Shown here: positions 41,322 through 52,919 of the stretch, one piece after another
Numbering within the stretch: the stretch's first letter is position 1
How the letters are laid out: every line of letters begins with the position of its first letter
Source of the DNA: Cercospora beticola
Taxonomy: Eukaryota > Ascomycota > Dothideomycetes > Mycosphaerellales > Mycosphaerellaceae
DNA length: 64,000 nucleotides
NCBI RefSeq assembly: GCF_033473495.1
Contig: NC_088936.1
Span: 3,596,001 to 3,660,000 of the forward strand
Direction: 5' to 3'
Position numbers and translations under genes: made by a program
The notes under the pieces: model-generated
Seen by the model: the letters and a program-made list of their open reading frames with translations, nothing else
Told to the model about the DNA's origin: nothing
Databases searched by the model: none

Positions 41322-42116
41322 CTAGATCTCCTGCTGTTCCTTGAGGAACCTCGCAGCCATCACATACAAGAAGAGCGCTCCTCCGACCACCCAGTACTTG
41401 TTCTGCGCAAACCAAGTCTGTCCCTCCTTCTCCGTCTTGCCCTTTCTATGCACCTCCTTTGCCTTATCCTCGGCCGCTTGGTCCACCGCACCCCGAGGAA
41501 GCACTTTTTTCCCAGTCTGTGGGTCGATGTTTTCATTCTTCATCCACTGCCAGTTCTCCTCATCTACTTCCGGCCACATCTCCTTGAACCGTTGACCTCC
41601 ATCACCCGCTTTGATCGCTCCGAAACCTGTTCTCTGATGTGCTGGTCTCCCGTCCAATGTCCTCGTCGTTGAGCCTCCGCACGTTGAATTCCACCATCGT
41701 GACTGCGCCGCCAGTGCCTTCCTCTCCGCTTCTGTCCCTCGTATTGACCCCGTTGTCATCTCCTCACTCGTCATGAAACTCAGCACGCCGAGCAGAATGG
41801 TGCTCACCTCCCACGCAGGATTGAATGACTTGGGATGGAAGTCGGATATGCTGAGACAGAGGCGCTCTGTACATTTGAAGCGGCCTGAAGGAGTGTGCAT
41901 ACGGATTGCGGGCGGCGCAAACGGGTATTCGGGTGGGAAGGTCAGAGTGCCCCAGTATTGTCCGTTGTGGTACGGAGTGTTCGGAGGACCAGTCAAGATG
42001 TAATGCCACTCAAGAATGTTGGATTCGCTGGGTCGCGCAGTGATGTACTCTGGAGGGGACTTTTGGAGAGTGGCATATTCGCGAGTGAGGCGCTTATGCG
42101 CTGCTTTGGTGGCCAT
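41322..42116 (-). CDS. UBC6: Ubiquitin-conjugating enzyme E2 6 (Ubc6), ER tail-anchored
   Basis: E2 enzyme of ER-associated degradation, acting with Doa10-type ligases. 264 residues, intronless, start MATKAAHKRLTREYATLQKS at 42116; the frame is open to 42275 but the extra part is unconserved. UBC fold: LEWHYILTGPPNTPYHNGQYWG, PPEYPFAPPAIRMHTPSGRF and active-site Cys87 in TERLCLSISDFHPKSFNPAWEVSTILLGVLSFM. The HPK instead of HPN near the Cys is normal for the Ubc6 branch. A charged linker follows, and a single C-terminal membrane anchor, YWVVGGALFLYVMAARF, ends the protein. Confidence 0.96.
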   Translation of the reverse strand: MATKAAHKRLTREYATLQKSPPEYITARPSESNILEWHYILTGPPNTPYHNGQYWGTLTFPPEYPFAPPAIRMHTPSGRFKCTERLCLSISDFHPKSFNPAWEVSTILLGVLSFMTSEEMTTGSIRGTEAERKALAAQSRWWNSTCGGSTTRTLDGRPAHQRTGFGAIKAGDGGQRFKEMWPEVDEENWQWMKNENIDPQTGKKVLPRGAVDQAAEDKAKEVHRKGKTEKEGQTWFAQNKYWVVGGALFLYVMAARFLKEQQEI

Positions 42117-43008
42117 CACTGGCCTTGGACGAGAAGATGGCGTTCGTGGCTTATATCGTACGGAAGTCGTCAGGAAGAGATACGTGGATTCGGGAGATGA
42201 ACTTCGCGACTGCGTTTGTGAAAGTGAGTTGTTGTGTATAGGACACAGTTGGCTTACATATGCCGATCGGAACAATAAATGCCGGCGTGACGTGTGACGT
42301 GTTGTGGCCTCAGCTCACATCAGGCATCATCAGGCATACAACGCCGTAACTTGCTTTCTTTCCCTGAACACGATCTCCAAGACAACAACATTGGACCGCT
42401 CAGCTTATGAAGACAGAAATAGATGCCACCATGTATGACACTTTGCATAACAAGATCAAAGGCTCCAAGATGAATCCGCTCCGAGCCGTCGACGCTCCCG
42501 GTTGAGGAGCTTCTGCCGCCCTCCTTTTGGCCACGTCCATGGGCGTGGAACGCGGCTCCAGACTCTTGTCACCACAATTTGCCGCGACGACTGGTCCAGA
42601 ACAACTCAGAATGCAGTTCACCTTCGTGTTGGCCACTCCGCGCTCCACGTCGCTTTCGATATCTTTACCAACCAAGAACATGAGCAATGGGCCACTGATT
42701 CGTCCCTTGGACACTGCCATGGCCACTGTATCGTATCATGCAAATATGCTGTCCCGTGGCCTATCTTCACATGCTGAGGAGCATTGACCGTTATGGAATG
42801 TGCCTTGCATATCACTCTCGCGCGTATGTCTCTTGGCCACCACGTCGACGATGAGGAATGCTGAGATAGAAACAATGACGTGGATTCAGCGCGTAAGTAT
42901 AGCAGCGACCTCCGCGATTCCTGCTTTCCAGGCCATATCTCGTCTCTTCGGCTGCGACGCGTGGAGTTCGAGCTCATTGTCAGGGACAGACTATCAACGA
43001 TTGTCATC
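42117..43008. other. Intergenic, no gene seen
   Basis: Divergent region between UBC6 and the secreted Ser/Thr-rich protein, about 890 bp. Open frames on both strands near 42400-42790 lack any recognisable content. Confidence 0.5.
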
Positions 43009-45630
43009 ATGGCCGCCCTACTGTTGGCCTTCGGAGCGTTGGCTGTTGCTCAAGGTACGCACACAGCGTCGAAAATACCGAGCTCGCACTTTTCCCTCAC
43101 ATGGCCTGCTCTACCCTGCTGACCTGCAAGGGTTGGTCTGAACACTGCCGGGCTGCTGCAGCGGAGCAGATACTAGCCGAAAAGATTGAGCAGATCAATT
43201 GCTGACTACCTGGCTCGCGCAGTCGTTGAACAGCCTCTCATCACTGTAGCTCCTTCAGCAACCTCTCCAGTCCTGCTATATCCTCTTGACCCTTCAGCCA
43301 CTGGAGCACCTTGCAATAAGGTCATTTGCTACGACTACATCAACACATGCAGCATTCGGTTCGGTGGCTGTTGGCCAGCATGTGAGAACCACCCTCGACC
43401 TACTTACACCGGAAGCATCTGCTCTGGTGGTGTCTTCAAATCCAGCTTTTCCAAGGCCTTGGCCGTGACTCAAGCGAACCCGTGCGGCTACAAATGCGAT
43501 TACTCCACTGACTCTTGCGGCAACACCTTTGGCCCTGGTTGCTACACAAGCTGCCCTGGAGTCACAGTACCGAGCTACACCATACCTGTCTGCGAAGCCA
43601 CAGAGACACCCGCGCAGACAGTCTATGTAACGCCAGTACCTGTCAACACTGTGCCACTGTTTGTCCCTATCGACGCTTTGATGAAAAGACAAGCCAGCGA
43701 GACCACTTCATCTGCCACCGACTCTGCAGAACTCGCTGCAACAGACCCTGCAGACAGCGTCTCTTACACCCCGGTGCCAATCACGCCTGGACAAGCAACG
43801 ATCGGTGCCGATCTGTCGACTTTGAGTCCGTCCACCATCGAAACGCCAGGCGTAAGCACTCCGGAGAGTGCCTCGCTAACCCCCTCTGACTCGGCATCAG
43901 CTGCAAGCACGACTGACAGTGCGACTGATGCTCCTAGCACGACTGGCGCTTCTATTACGACCGAGTCTTCTAGCAGCACCGGTGCTGATGCCCTTGGTCC
44001 CACTGATAGCGTGACAGTCAGCCTCTCATCAGCGGAGGCTCTGGTCACTTCTGATGCTGCTACTTTCGCAAGCGACCTGCCAACGACCGAAGACTCTAGC
44101 TCCGAAGTCAGTGCGAGCGAAGCAACGTCCAGTGTCGAGAGTGTGGAAAGTGCCTCCTTAGTATCCACCGACGCATCCACAGATTCGAGCACCACATATT
44201 TATTCACCACTAGCGCTTCATCCGAGGTGTCAGAGACCACTTTCGGTGCCGATGTTGGTTTGAGCAGCACAGATATCTCGAGCACCAGTGATTTTGCTTC
44301 AGCGTCAGAAAGCAGTCTGACTTCACTCGATGCAACGTCGCTGCCGTCGCTCACTGAACCCACAAGCGTTGTTTCTGAGACTGAGTCGCTGCTTTCTTCC
44401 GATGCTCCTAGTGCTACGAGTTTCGGTACCGCGCCGGCGATTTCCAGCCTTGATGCTGCAACAAGCTCTGCACAGCTACCACTTTGGAGCAATGCGACTA
44501 CATCAGGGGCTTCAGGTCTCAGTACTATCCCGAGCCCTACCCAGCTACCACTCTGGAGCAATACGACTACCACGTCAGGAGCTTCCGGCATTGATGCCAC
44601 CGCAAGCCCTACCCAGCTACCGATCTGGAGCAATACGACAACCACCACCGCGGCCTCAAGTCTCGATGCTGATACAAGCTCCACGCAGCTACCACTCGTG
44701 ACCAGTTCAGTGGCAGGACCTCTCATCAACGCCACAACCAGCTCCGCGGCTCCTGTGGTTCTTTGGACGCCAGAGCCCATTCCGGAAGGCGGTGCGACTA
44801 TTGGAGCCAACCTCGCGACAATCAAGCCAGTTGTCTATGGCTACTTGGAGCCACACAGTATAATTGATCCAGCCACCGAGACACAGGAGGCTGTACCTGA
44901 AGCTACTTCTAGCAAGGATTCTACCTCAACGGCATTGACTTCTACTGAAATTCTGTCGGTGCCAGCCTCAAGTACGACTGAGGAAGCCATCGCATCAGAG
45001 ACAACGTCGAGCATCGCAGAATCTGCGTCCCTCACAGCGACTGACGAAACTGCTACATCCAGCAGCTTTCCCAGTGAAGTGAGCGCGACTCCATCCGAGA
45101 TTACATCAGTCCTCTCGTCGCTCGATGCTTCGTCCACTGCAGAAAGCACAGAGGCTTCATCTGCCACTGCCTCTCTCAATCCCCAGCTCGTGAACTCGGC
45201 GATCTTCTCAGTGGATTTCGTATCGTCATCCGATTCTGCGCCTGCAACGACTTCGACTGCGAACCTCGATGTTTCCTCTACCATTGAAGTCAGCGCTTCT
45301 GATGCCCTTCCTACCACAAGTGAAGGAACTGCTCAGCCAAGCGACTATGTCCTCACACCACTTGTTCCAAGTCCAGATCAGAGTACAATTGCTCCAGACA
45401 CGACCGCGCCATCGGCCTCAGTAGAGTCCACTTCTGACGCTTCCGTTACAAGCACACCGTCTATCAGTGCCGACGCCTCATCCAGCATTGTCTCAACTGA
45501 ATCATCCGACCTGGCGTCCTCCACCATTGATCCAGTGGCAACGCAATCATCTGATACAGCCAGCGCTACATTCGAGACGGCTTCTGCAGAAACGTCTCTT
45601 TCTGCAGCAGAGACTTCTTCGGCCCTCTAG
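43009..45630 (+). CDS. Large secreted Ser/Thr-rich cell-surface-like protein with duplicated Cys module
   Basis: Probable secreted or wall-associated mannoprotein. Exons 43009-43054 (signal peptide MAALLLAFGALAVAQ) and 43223-45630; the intron 43055-43222 has a TGCTGAC branch site 17 bp before its CAG. 817 residues. Residues about 44-145 hold two copies of a five-cysteine module: CNKVICYDYINTCSIRFGGC/WPAC and CGYKCDYSTDSCGNTFGPGC/YTSC, each followed by a P-x-Y-T-x-x-x-C tail. The remainder is Ser/Thr/Ala-rich, heavily O-glycosylatable, with two internal copies of a PxPxxxGxATIGAxLxT motif and a triple PTQLPxWSNTTT-type repeat around 44470-44700. No C-terminal GPI signal is seen; the frame stops at 45628-45630, while similar sequence continues downstream in another frame. 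Confidence 0.8.
44461..44700 (+). repeat. Internal ~75-bp coding repeat in the Ser/Thr-rich protein
   Basis: Four successive units encode AxTSSAQLPLWSNATTSGASGL-like peptides (QLPLWSNATTS, QLPLWSNTTTTS, QLPIWSNTTTT, QLPLVTSS), with about 75-78 bp spacing. Tandem duplication inside a surface protein is a common source of length variation. Confidence 0.65.
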
Positions 45631-47451
45631 GATCATCAGTGATCCTACAGCAACCCGGTCTGATGATACAGCCTCCGCAGAAACAGCTGCGGCCCTTTCC
45701 TTGAAGCTAGAAAAGACACGAGTTATGATGGAGATGGAAGGTAAAGGTCCCCTCGCCAGCTGCATGACCCGGCATTTCGCCTACGGAAGAGAGTCACGCG
45801 CTGGTAAGACTGATGTGCCACACGATTTCGACAACATGCGGCAGCACGACTCATGAGCCCAGGACTACTCAGCAATATTTTGTGTGTCACGAGAAGGCCA
45901 AGTGCGCAATCTGTGTAGTGCTTCTGGCGATGTTACAATTTGATAGCAATATAATGAATGGCGGCGTATTGATTACTGATAGTTATTAGCCTAGGCAAAA
46001 GACGACTTCCCGCGTCCATCAACTAGCTTCTACAAGGCATAGGACCAATGGCCTTCGATGCATTGCTCGTATCATAGGCAGTAGCATTGTAACGCCGAGG
46101 CATGATTGTGATGCAACGAGCCGTGGTACTCGGTCTGTGATCATGGGCATACAACAGGCAGGTCTTGGTCAGAATTCGGAAGGTCCCTTGAAAATGTCCC
46201 GATTTGGCGCAAGGCCTTCCGTGTTGGCCACCTCAGCTCTTGAACCTCAACTCCTTTACTCCTTCACACGCTTCGCCAGCAACGGCAGCATCTCAGGCCA
46301 GCACCACAGGACCAGATGCGCAGAGTGCGCAACCCTCCAGCATGTCGTCGATCTTTCCTCGAACGCCTAGAACGACTGTTGGCAACGTTATACACTAGAC
46401 TGGGTCGTCAAGCCGGCTTGCTTGCTGTGCTGACAGCGAAAGTCAAGTGCGTGCAATTCATGACGACAGAGCAATCTTCAATACCAGCTGTGGAGCCCGT
46501 TGTCATCAGGTCCAGCGCATATCCGCAATATCTGACGTCGAAGACGGGCGGAGACATCATTGTCGATGGAAAAGAGCGAGTCGACAAAGTTTGGGACCTG
46601 TTTCACATGGTAGGCTCTAACACTTCAGGGCCGCCGGAGTTCCAATACTAGGATCGCTGCATTGCAATGCATTGTGCTGACTGTTATTCTCCTCGCTGTG
46701 CCTGATGATGACCGAGACGATGCGAGATAGCAACAAGATGAACAAGGCATCTCAACCGCAGCCGCCGCTCGTCACGCATTTCGGACCACGAGCAGAATAT
46801 ACTGTTTTCGCACTACTTGACAGAGTTCCATCATAGGCTTTTCAGAGAACGCTCAAACTCCCGGAGAATAAACTGTGCTGTCTTACAGAACCATCCTGCC
46901 CACGAAGGGCCGCATGGCTTGTTGCGAACACAAAACAGCAAAGCATGGATGCTAGCAGTTCGCACCTTCGGATCCCGCGCGCACCTGACGTCGAAGCCGT
47001 CTCGTATAGAGCTCGACTTCAGATGCGAACGTCTGAGACAGAGCGCCTCAATGATCGAACAAATCTGATTGGCCACACTATAGGTGTTCCCATCAGCACT
47101 AATTACTGAATCGAGCTCTGCCGAGCATCTCACACATGTCCTGTTTCGCACAACTCCAAGACTCGTGGCAAATGCTCCGATGACGATGAGGGTTCCCGTA
47201 CTACTCACGTCTGGATGATCAAAATCGTCATTCGAGGTACTTGAGCAGCAGGGGTCTAAAGGCTGAGAGACATACAAAAGAGCAGAGTAAGACCGATTCT
47301 CTTCGTGCTCTATCATCAAGCAATACCAATAGCATCAGAACTCCGATATCACGATCTACGAACAACGCCTGGAGCGTATTGAGGACTTCGAACTTTTCAG
47401 AGAAATCAGACCCCTTCGACTACTTGGACACCCGCACAAACAATCATCAAC
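45631..47451. other. Intergenic, including a frame-shifted remnant of the preceding gene
   Basis: From 45631 to about 45856 the +2-shifted frame continues the Ser/Thr-type sequence (DPTATRSDDTASAETAAALS), closely echoing DPVATQSSDTASATFETASAE just before the stop. The rest, up to the hydrophobin, shows no gene I can support. Confidence 0.5.
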
Positions 47452-48242
47452 ATGCGTTTCTTCGCGATCGTCGCTACAATGACTGCCCTGGCTGCGGCTG
47501 GCCCGTTGCCACAAGGTAAGTCGGAAGACCATGTCTGGATGACCAAAACTAATGCAGCTCGTTCAGGTTCACCATCCGGCTATGGTGGCTCCGGGGGTGG
47601 CTCTGAGAGCAGTCCAATCAGCGGAGGCGCTGGAGGTGGCCAGCACGGAAATGGCGCCGGACAAGGGCAGGGAGGCACCGAGAGTAGCCCTGTTGGTGGT
47701 GCTCCCGGCGGAGGTGCTGGAAATCAATATGGTGGCGGTTCCGGCCAAGGTGGCACAGAGTCAAGCCCTGTAGGTGGAAATCCAGCAGGTGGCGCAGGCG
47801 GTAGCCAGTATGGGGGTGGTTCAGGCCAGGGAGGCACGGAATCGAGCCCAGTCGGTGATGCACTAGGAGCTGGCGCTGGAGGACCACCTGGCTATGGAGG
47901 CGGTGGCTCCGGAGGATCATCTGGGCCACTTTGCCCTTATGGCCTCTCTGCCAACCCCAATTGCTGCCAGACTGATGTTGGTGGAGTCATCGCTCTGACT
48001 TGCAAAGCCCGTAAGTCATCATGAATCTACCGGACCCACGGACTTATACTGACTTGAGCTGCAGCACCTGGCAACCCAAGGAATAAGCAAGAGTTCGCTC
48101 AGGCTTGCAGCTCTCAAGGCTTAACCCCTCAGTGTTGCGCTCTTGGATTGGTATGTTCCCACCTTGACATCGACTGTAGCAATACATGCTGACTCTTTAT
48201 TCCTAGCTCGGCAACCAACTCATCTGCCAGAACCCGCTTTAG
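47452..48242 (+). CDS. Class II hydrophobin with glycine-rich repeat extension
   Basis: Secreted amphipathic surface protein. Exons 47452-47515, 47567-48010, 48065-48150 and 48207-48242; 209 residues. Signal peptide MRFFAIVATMTALAAAGPLP. Residues about 22-145 are a Gly/Ser/Gln-rich extension with at least three copies of a GGGSGQGGTESSPVGG-like unit. The C-terminal ~65 residues are a class II hydrophobin with all eight cysteines in the usual order: CPYGL..NCC..TC..AC..QCC..IC, including CCQTDVGGVIALTCKAP and FAQACSSQGLTPQCCALGLLGNQLICQ. For intron 1, the acceptor at 47566 is preferred over 47557 because the AACTAAT branch site is otherwise too close; both keep frame. Confidence 0.92.
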
Positions 48243-48439
48243 GAGGAAATCTGTGAATTGACGAGTATTCGCTCTCAGTTTGTAGCATTACGGATTCCGA
48301 GAAGCATTTCTATATGAAGTGGGGCCGTTGCTGTACAACTAACAGAGAGCTGTATGAATAGTAACGAATCTGAATCAAATCCAAGATTGTTTCGATCACA
48401 CACACAAAGTCTCTTCCAGTTATTCACCAACACAAAATC

Positions 48440-51080
48440 CTCGTTCTGGCGACAGACTTGCATTGGACGTTGACGGAGCGCAGAGTGATAGACTGCTCAT
48501 AAGGACGAAGATCGACCAGTACAAATTCGTCAGCCTTGTCTCCGTGGATCGGATCGAATACATTTCCACACTCCTTGATAGCCGTGGCCTCCAACGGATC
48601 TCATCGATCGAAAACACGAGGGCATCTCCTGGATCAAAGGACATTACTTACATCGGACGAAACGCACCTCTGTTGGCGTTGACTTCTCGTTCGGAATGGA
48701 AACAATAGAAAATATGGGCTACTCTACCGATTGGCCAGTCAATCCAGCATTACGAGTTCCAGCCTCGTTGGCGTCGGTCAATTGAAGACAATCAGAGTCA
48801 CAGGCACATCGAGCGCTCTCTGAAAATTGAACGACGGTCTCAACAGCAGGATTCGCAACTTGGCTCCCATGGGCTCCTTTTGTATAATCAGAGCGAGGTA
48901 GCAAGCTGGCCATTCTCTGATATATCGACCACAACTCAGCGAATAGCAGATGCAAATTGACGTGCGCTGGACAACGACGTGGAATGGAGTGACAAGACAC
49001 GAAAGCTACTCCCTAAAAGTCGAATGACGACCTTCCTTCGCAATCCTCAGCTCTGTTGCCACCGTTCGATTGTTTGAATTCAGGGTAATCCAGTGGACGA
49101 CCCAGTCTCTTGCATATGAACTATCGTCCAGGGGACAGAAGCTGGAGACTTACTGCCATCGAAGCACGAGAAAGAACGGAATGACAAAGCTCACAGACAA
49201 GTCTCTGAAAATCGATGGTATGAACAATCTATACCATTCGTAGCCACATTGCCTTCGATAGCCAGTTCAAATCCAGAGCGATGTCCTGCTCTCTGAAGGA
49301 TTAGCTATTGAATTATAGCAAGGAGTTGGAGACTTATTGACATCCAATTCTTACGAAGCACAGAGAAACAGGCATCCGAGGTCGTTCTCTGTAGCACAAG
49401 TGACTGAAAAAACCACGCCATCTGCCATCCTAAAGGCTCTGTAAGTCGACCAACACTGGAGCGATGAATTACATGACCTTTTCTCTGAATTTTGATCAGT
49501 ATTCTACTCCGAACGAGTTGAATGCTGACTGGCATGGAGGGCCCCGAGAAAATGGAGCCACGGACCGGATCAGTCGCTCTCTGAAACATGAAGAAACCTT
49601 CAATGCATAGGAGCTGAAGATCGATTGGCACCCATCTGTAATAAATAACGGAGTGAAGGGACGCAGGACCTTATCCCTAGATATATGGCACTGATTCAAC
49701 CCGCACACAGTAGATCTGAGGTGGCATACATTGTCATTACATGGCGGGTTCAGGAAATAGATAAACTATTTTCTGAGAATCAAATCACTGGATAATGCGA
49801 ATGGTTCTGACACCGAGTGGTATGCAGTACCGACGATTTACTGAGTGAAGAGGCACGAGGCATTGTCTCCGAGAGACAGGCCATCGTTCGATTTAGAGCG
49901 TTAGAACACCGAATAGCTTCCAGCATTGTCTGGAAACAGAGAGAGCGGGCTCACGAACTGCTCTCTGGAAAAGCAGTGACTTGTAATCTTTATCGTTTGG
50001 ATACTGGTTGTCATCGCTAGAAGCCGAGTGATGGAGTGAGTACAGAAATGAGTTACTCTCCGTGAAAATAGTCGTCGGTGAATCCATACAGTTTGGAGAC
50101 TAGTTGGCTTTGATCATCGTTGAGCAACAGAGTTAACGGGCGGAAACGTCGTTCTCTGGAAAGCTGTGTTTTCTTGATCCATATCATGTCGACACTGGAT
50201 GGCATCGAAGCTGACTTGAATACAGAGCGACGGGGCAAAACACCTGCTCTCCGACAGACAATCTGCCATTCGATCCGGGTAGTCTGGAGACTGAATGGCA
50301 CCGAAGCTGATTTGAACTCAGAGCGACAGGGCAGATAACCTTGTCTCTGAGAGACAGAGTGTTCCTCAGTCCCTGTGATGCTAACGTCGATTGCCATTCC
50401 CTACCAGAATTTTACAGAGCGATAAAGCAGAAATCCTGCTCACCGAGAATCAGATTGTCACTCGAGCCGCGTAATCTGTACATACCTTAGCTTTCAACAC
50501 AACTGAGCGTCAGAGTCAAGACGTAGAATACTTGCTCTCTACAAATCTGCATTGCATTCATCCGACCAGTCTGGATATAGCTCAGCGTTCATCACTGTTC
50601 CACGACGGAGCGACTGTACCAAATGTCAATTCTCCGGAAACAAGGCGTGACCAGATCTAGACGATCATGACATTGAATGCCTCCCAATCAGTTCAATGAA
50701 CGGAGCGACAGAACAGAAAACCGACTCTCTGAAAAACAAACGGTAAATCGATCCGCACAGTCTGGAAATCGATTGCCGTACATCGCTTTCGAGTGATCGA
50801 GCCAAGGGCCCAAAATCTCGTCCAGTCTGGACATCGGTTGGCGTTCACCACTGCTGCACAACAGAGAGACCGGGCGGAAGCTCCATTCCGGAAAATAAAG
50901 TGTGGTCAAATCCATGAGGTCTTGAGATTGACTGCCCTCGAATGAGTCCAACGAACAGAGCGACGAGACATGAATCATGCTTTCTGAGCAACGCCGCGTC
51001 GTAAAATCCATAGCATTTGGAGATGGGGTGGCTTCGATGCACTCAGGAGAACGGAGCGACATGGTAAATTTGGACTCAAT
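48440..51080. repeat. Degenerate tandem array with a constant 96-bp period (about 27 units)
   Basis: A CTCTCTGA-like anchor recurs at 48445, 48541, 48627, 48723, 48819, 48916, about 49011, 49108, 49204, 49292, 49388, 49484, 49580, about 49675, 49772, 49868, 49964, 50059, 50155, 50250, 50346, 50442, 50538, 50633, 50728, 50887 and 50983. Spacing is 95-97 bp except 86, 88 and 159. Each unit also carries degenerate CGATCC, AGTCTGGAGA, GATTGGCATCGAAG and ACAGAGCGACAGGGCA blocks in that order. Units are divergent but stay in phase. The period is 32 codons, yet no frame is open throughout: stops interrupt all, with minus-strand frames surviving longest (up to about 140 codons). No gene is assigned. 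Not CRISPR, since no block is conserved exactly. Confidence 0.85.
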
Positions 51081-51200
51081 TACAGACTTGCATTTCACTT
51101 CACAGGCTGTGATCACCCACTCATTTTCAACAAGTTCTCTGCGTTCATATACACATTTATATCCTCACAACCATTCACTTCATTGCCTCAGTATGCATAT

Positions 51201-52154
51201 CTACCTTGTAATAGGAAAGTACACCTCTCCCGGCTCCTCGAAAAACCGGGCAGCCTTCGGCTGATGTGACTGCGAAGTATGCTTCTGATACTCCTCACTT
51301 AACTCCACCAAACTCCACCCCGCGTGACGAGCCTCAGCGGCAGCCTCCATCATCTGCCTCGCGAACAAAATCTTCTTCATGCTCCACTTATTGCACGAGA
51401 CAAACATTCCACCGCCTTGATCCTTGAGCGCTTTGACATCTTGCTTCTGCCGGAGACGCGACAAAAATCCGATCCTTAAGCCCGTCATATACTTCAAACC
51501 CATTAGCTCCGCGACTTGTCCTGAGGTGCTGTCGCAATCGAAAGCGAAACACATATGGAGGTCGTTGAAAGCTTGTTCGCCATTGAAGTGACAGATCATG
51601 CGAATCCAGCGGAGGGCATGGCCCATATAGCTCTTGATGGAATAGCCGTGGCTGTCGATGTTGATGAAAAATTTGTTGCTGCGGTAGAACATGGCTCCTG
51701 CTTCGGTGCGGACTTGTTTGCTGGCTTGGAGCAGTTTGGGCTCTTGGAATTGGTTGTGTACTGGAGTGAGGGGTGCCACTATGAAGTTGGTTTGAAGCTT
51801 GTCGACCATGGCGAGTTCGTAGATGTAGTTTCGCAGCTCGGGTGGTAGGTCGTAGAAGCAGGTTCCCTTCACTTCATCTTGTGCGAGCTCATTTGGGTTG
51901 AATGATCTGAGGTGCCCGTCAGTGAGTGAGGAGGCCGTCCGGAGGCAGAATGTACTTACGATGACTTGTTTCCTGCATTTCGTGCTGCTAAAAGCGTGGG
52001 CGGCAACTCGCAGCCAATGATCGCTCCTAGTATGTCAGTTTTCGTTCTTCAGATGCCGTCTTCAGATATTGCCCTAATCTCAAGTGAGTAAATTGAGGTC
52101 GCGTGCGCAGAAGGAGGCACTCGAAGACTCACCTTCCACACCCTCAATGTCCAT
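51201..52154 (-). CDS. 2EXR-domain protein of unknown function
   Basis: Exons 52133-52154 (MDIEGVE), 51960-52026 and 51201-51906 give 264 residues; phases agree and each acceptor has an ACTGAC- or TCAG-type context. The core begins KGTCFYDLPPELRNYIYELAMVDK and continues KLLQASKQVRTEAGAMFYRSNKFFINID, the pattern of the 2EXR family that is strongly expanded in dothideomycetes and other Pezizomycotina. The function is unknown; F-box-like roles have been suggested for some members. The C-terminal half (LRIGFLSRLRQKQDVK, EARHAGWSLVELSEEYQKH) is not recognised. The gene's 3' end abuts the 96-bp tandem array. Confidence 0.82.
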
Positions 52155-52919
52155 CTACCTCGCCTCAGCTTGTCCACGCCATAGCCGTCGCTCTCCACCT
52201 CCACCCAAGGCCATCCATGTACTCGCAGATTATCCACCGCCACCTCCAATGCCCTTTGGCACCTTGTGCCTCATCCCCTTGCCGCCGCTGCCCTCGCCGC
52301 CGCCGCAAAGAGCAAGAAGAACAGAAGGAAAAGGAGAATGCATACCTGGGGGTCGTCCGGACTGCATCGCTGCAAGTGATGAGCGTGTCGACAGTGACGT
52401 GATCAGGTCGATGTCGCAGTGGGGGTTGCAGTCGCGCGGGAGGTCGAATTTCGAAAGGCAGCAAGCTGTTGTTTGCTTCTCGCTCGCCTTCACTTATAGA
52501 TGACAGGGATCCTGCAGCACGCGCCAACAATACAACAAGACAGTGACGCTAAGCGTTGACGTACGAAGATGGCAAAGCAGAGGTGGAAAGGTATCAGGAA
52601 TCATTGATTGAGTCAGCTACTCTACGCGCCGCATCGTGAGGGTATTAGTAGTGTTACATCGTCATTGCTTTTCGTCATCCATTCTTTTGCGTTCGTCGCT
52701 GTGTCTGTCGAACTCAGGCGTAAATCATGATGTCTCCGCCCCAGCAGAAACAAAAGGCCAATCTCCTTCTCGCCCATGGCGCGGAGTTCTCATTCTGTGG
52801 GCATATGTTCTTTTTTCCTTCCATACATTCAGCAGCTTGATATCCGTGTCAAGCTGACGTTGTAGCGTCTCTTGACGGATCTCGTTGCTGCATGTGTAGC
52901 CGTAATCGAGTCGTGTAGC
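52155..52919. other. Intergenic, no gene seen
   Basis: About 765 bp between the 2EXR gene start and the Ish1-repeat gene stop. It includes a C-rich low-complexity tract at 52180-52310. No gene is supported. Confidence 0.5.

Noticed and set aside
42400..42790. Open frames on both strands between UBC6 and the Ser/Thr-rich gene
   Set aside because: Overlapping on opposite strands, neither with recognisable content.
43764..44825. 353-codon open frame antisense to the Ser/Thr-rich protein
   Set aside because: Val/Ser/Glu-rich mirror of repetitive Ser codons; no independent support.
46831..47319. 162-codon minus-strand open frame with several cysteines
   Set aside because: No signal peptide, no family pattern and no intron signals; probably chance.
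48440..51080. CRISPR-like array interpretation of the 96-bp repeats
   Set aside because: The organism is a fungus, units have no exactly conserved direct repeat, and there is no repeat/spacer division.
48440..51116. Minus-strand open frames of 100-140 codons within the 96-bp array as genes
   Set aside because: They are disconnected segments broken by stops and frame shifts between units; no start, splice or family signal links them.
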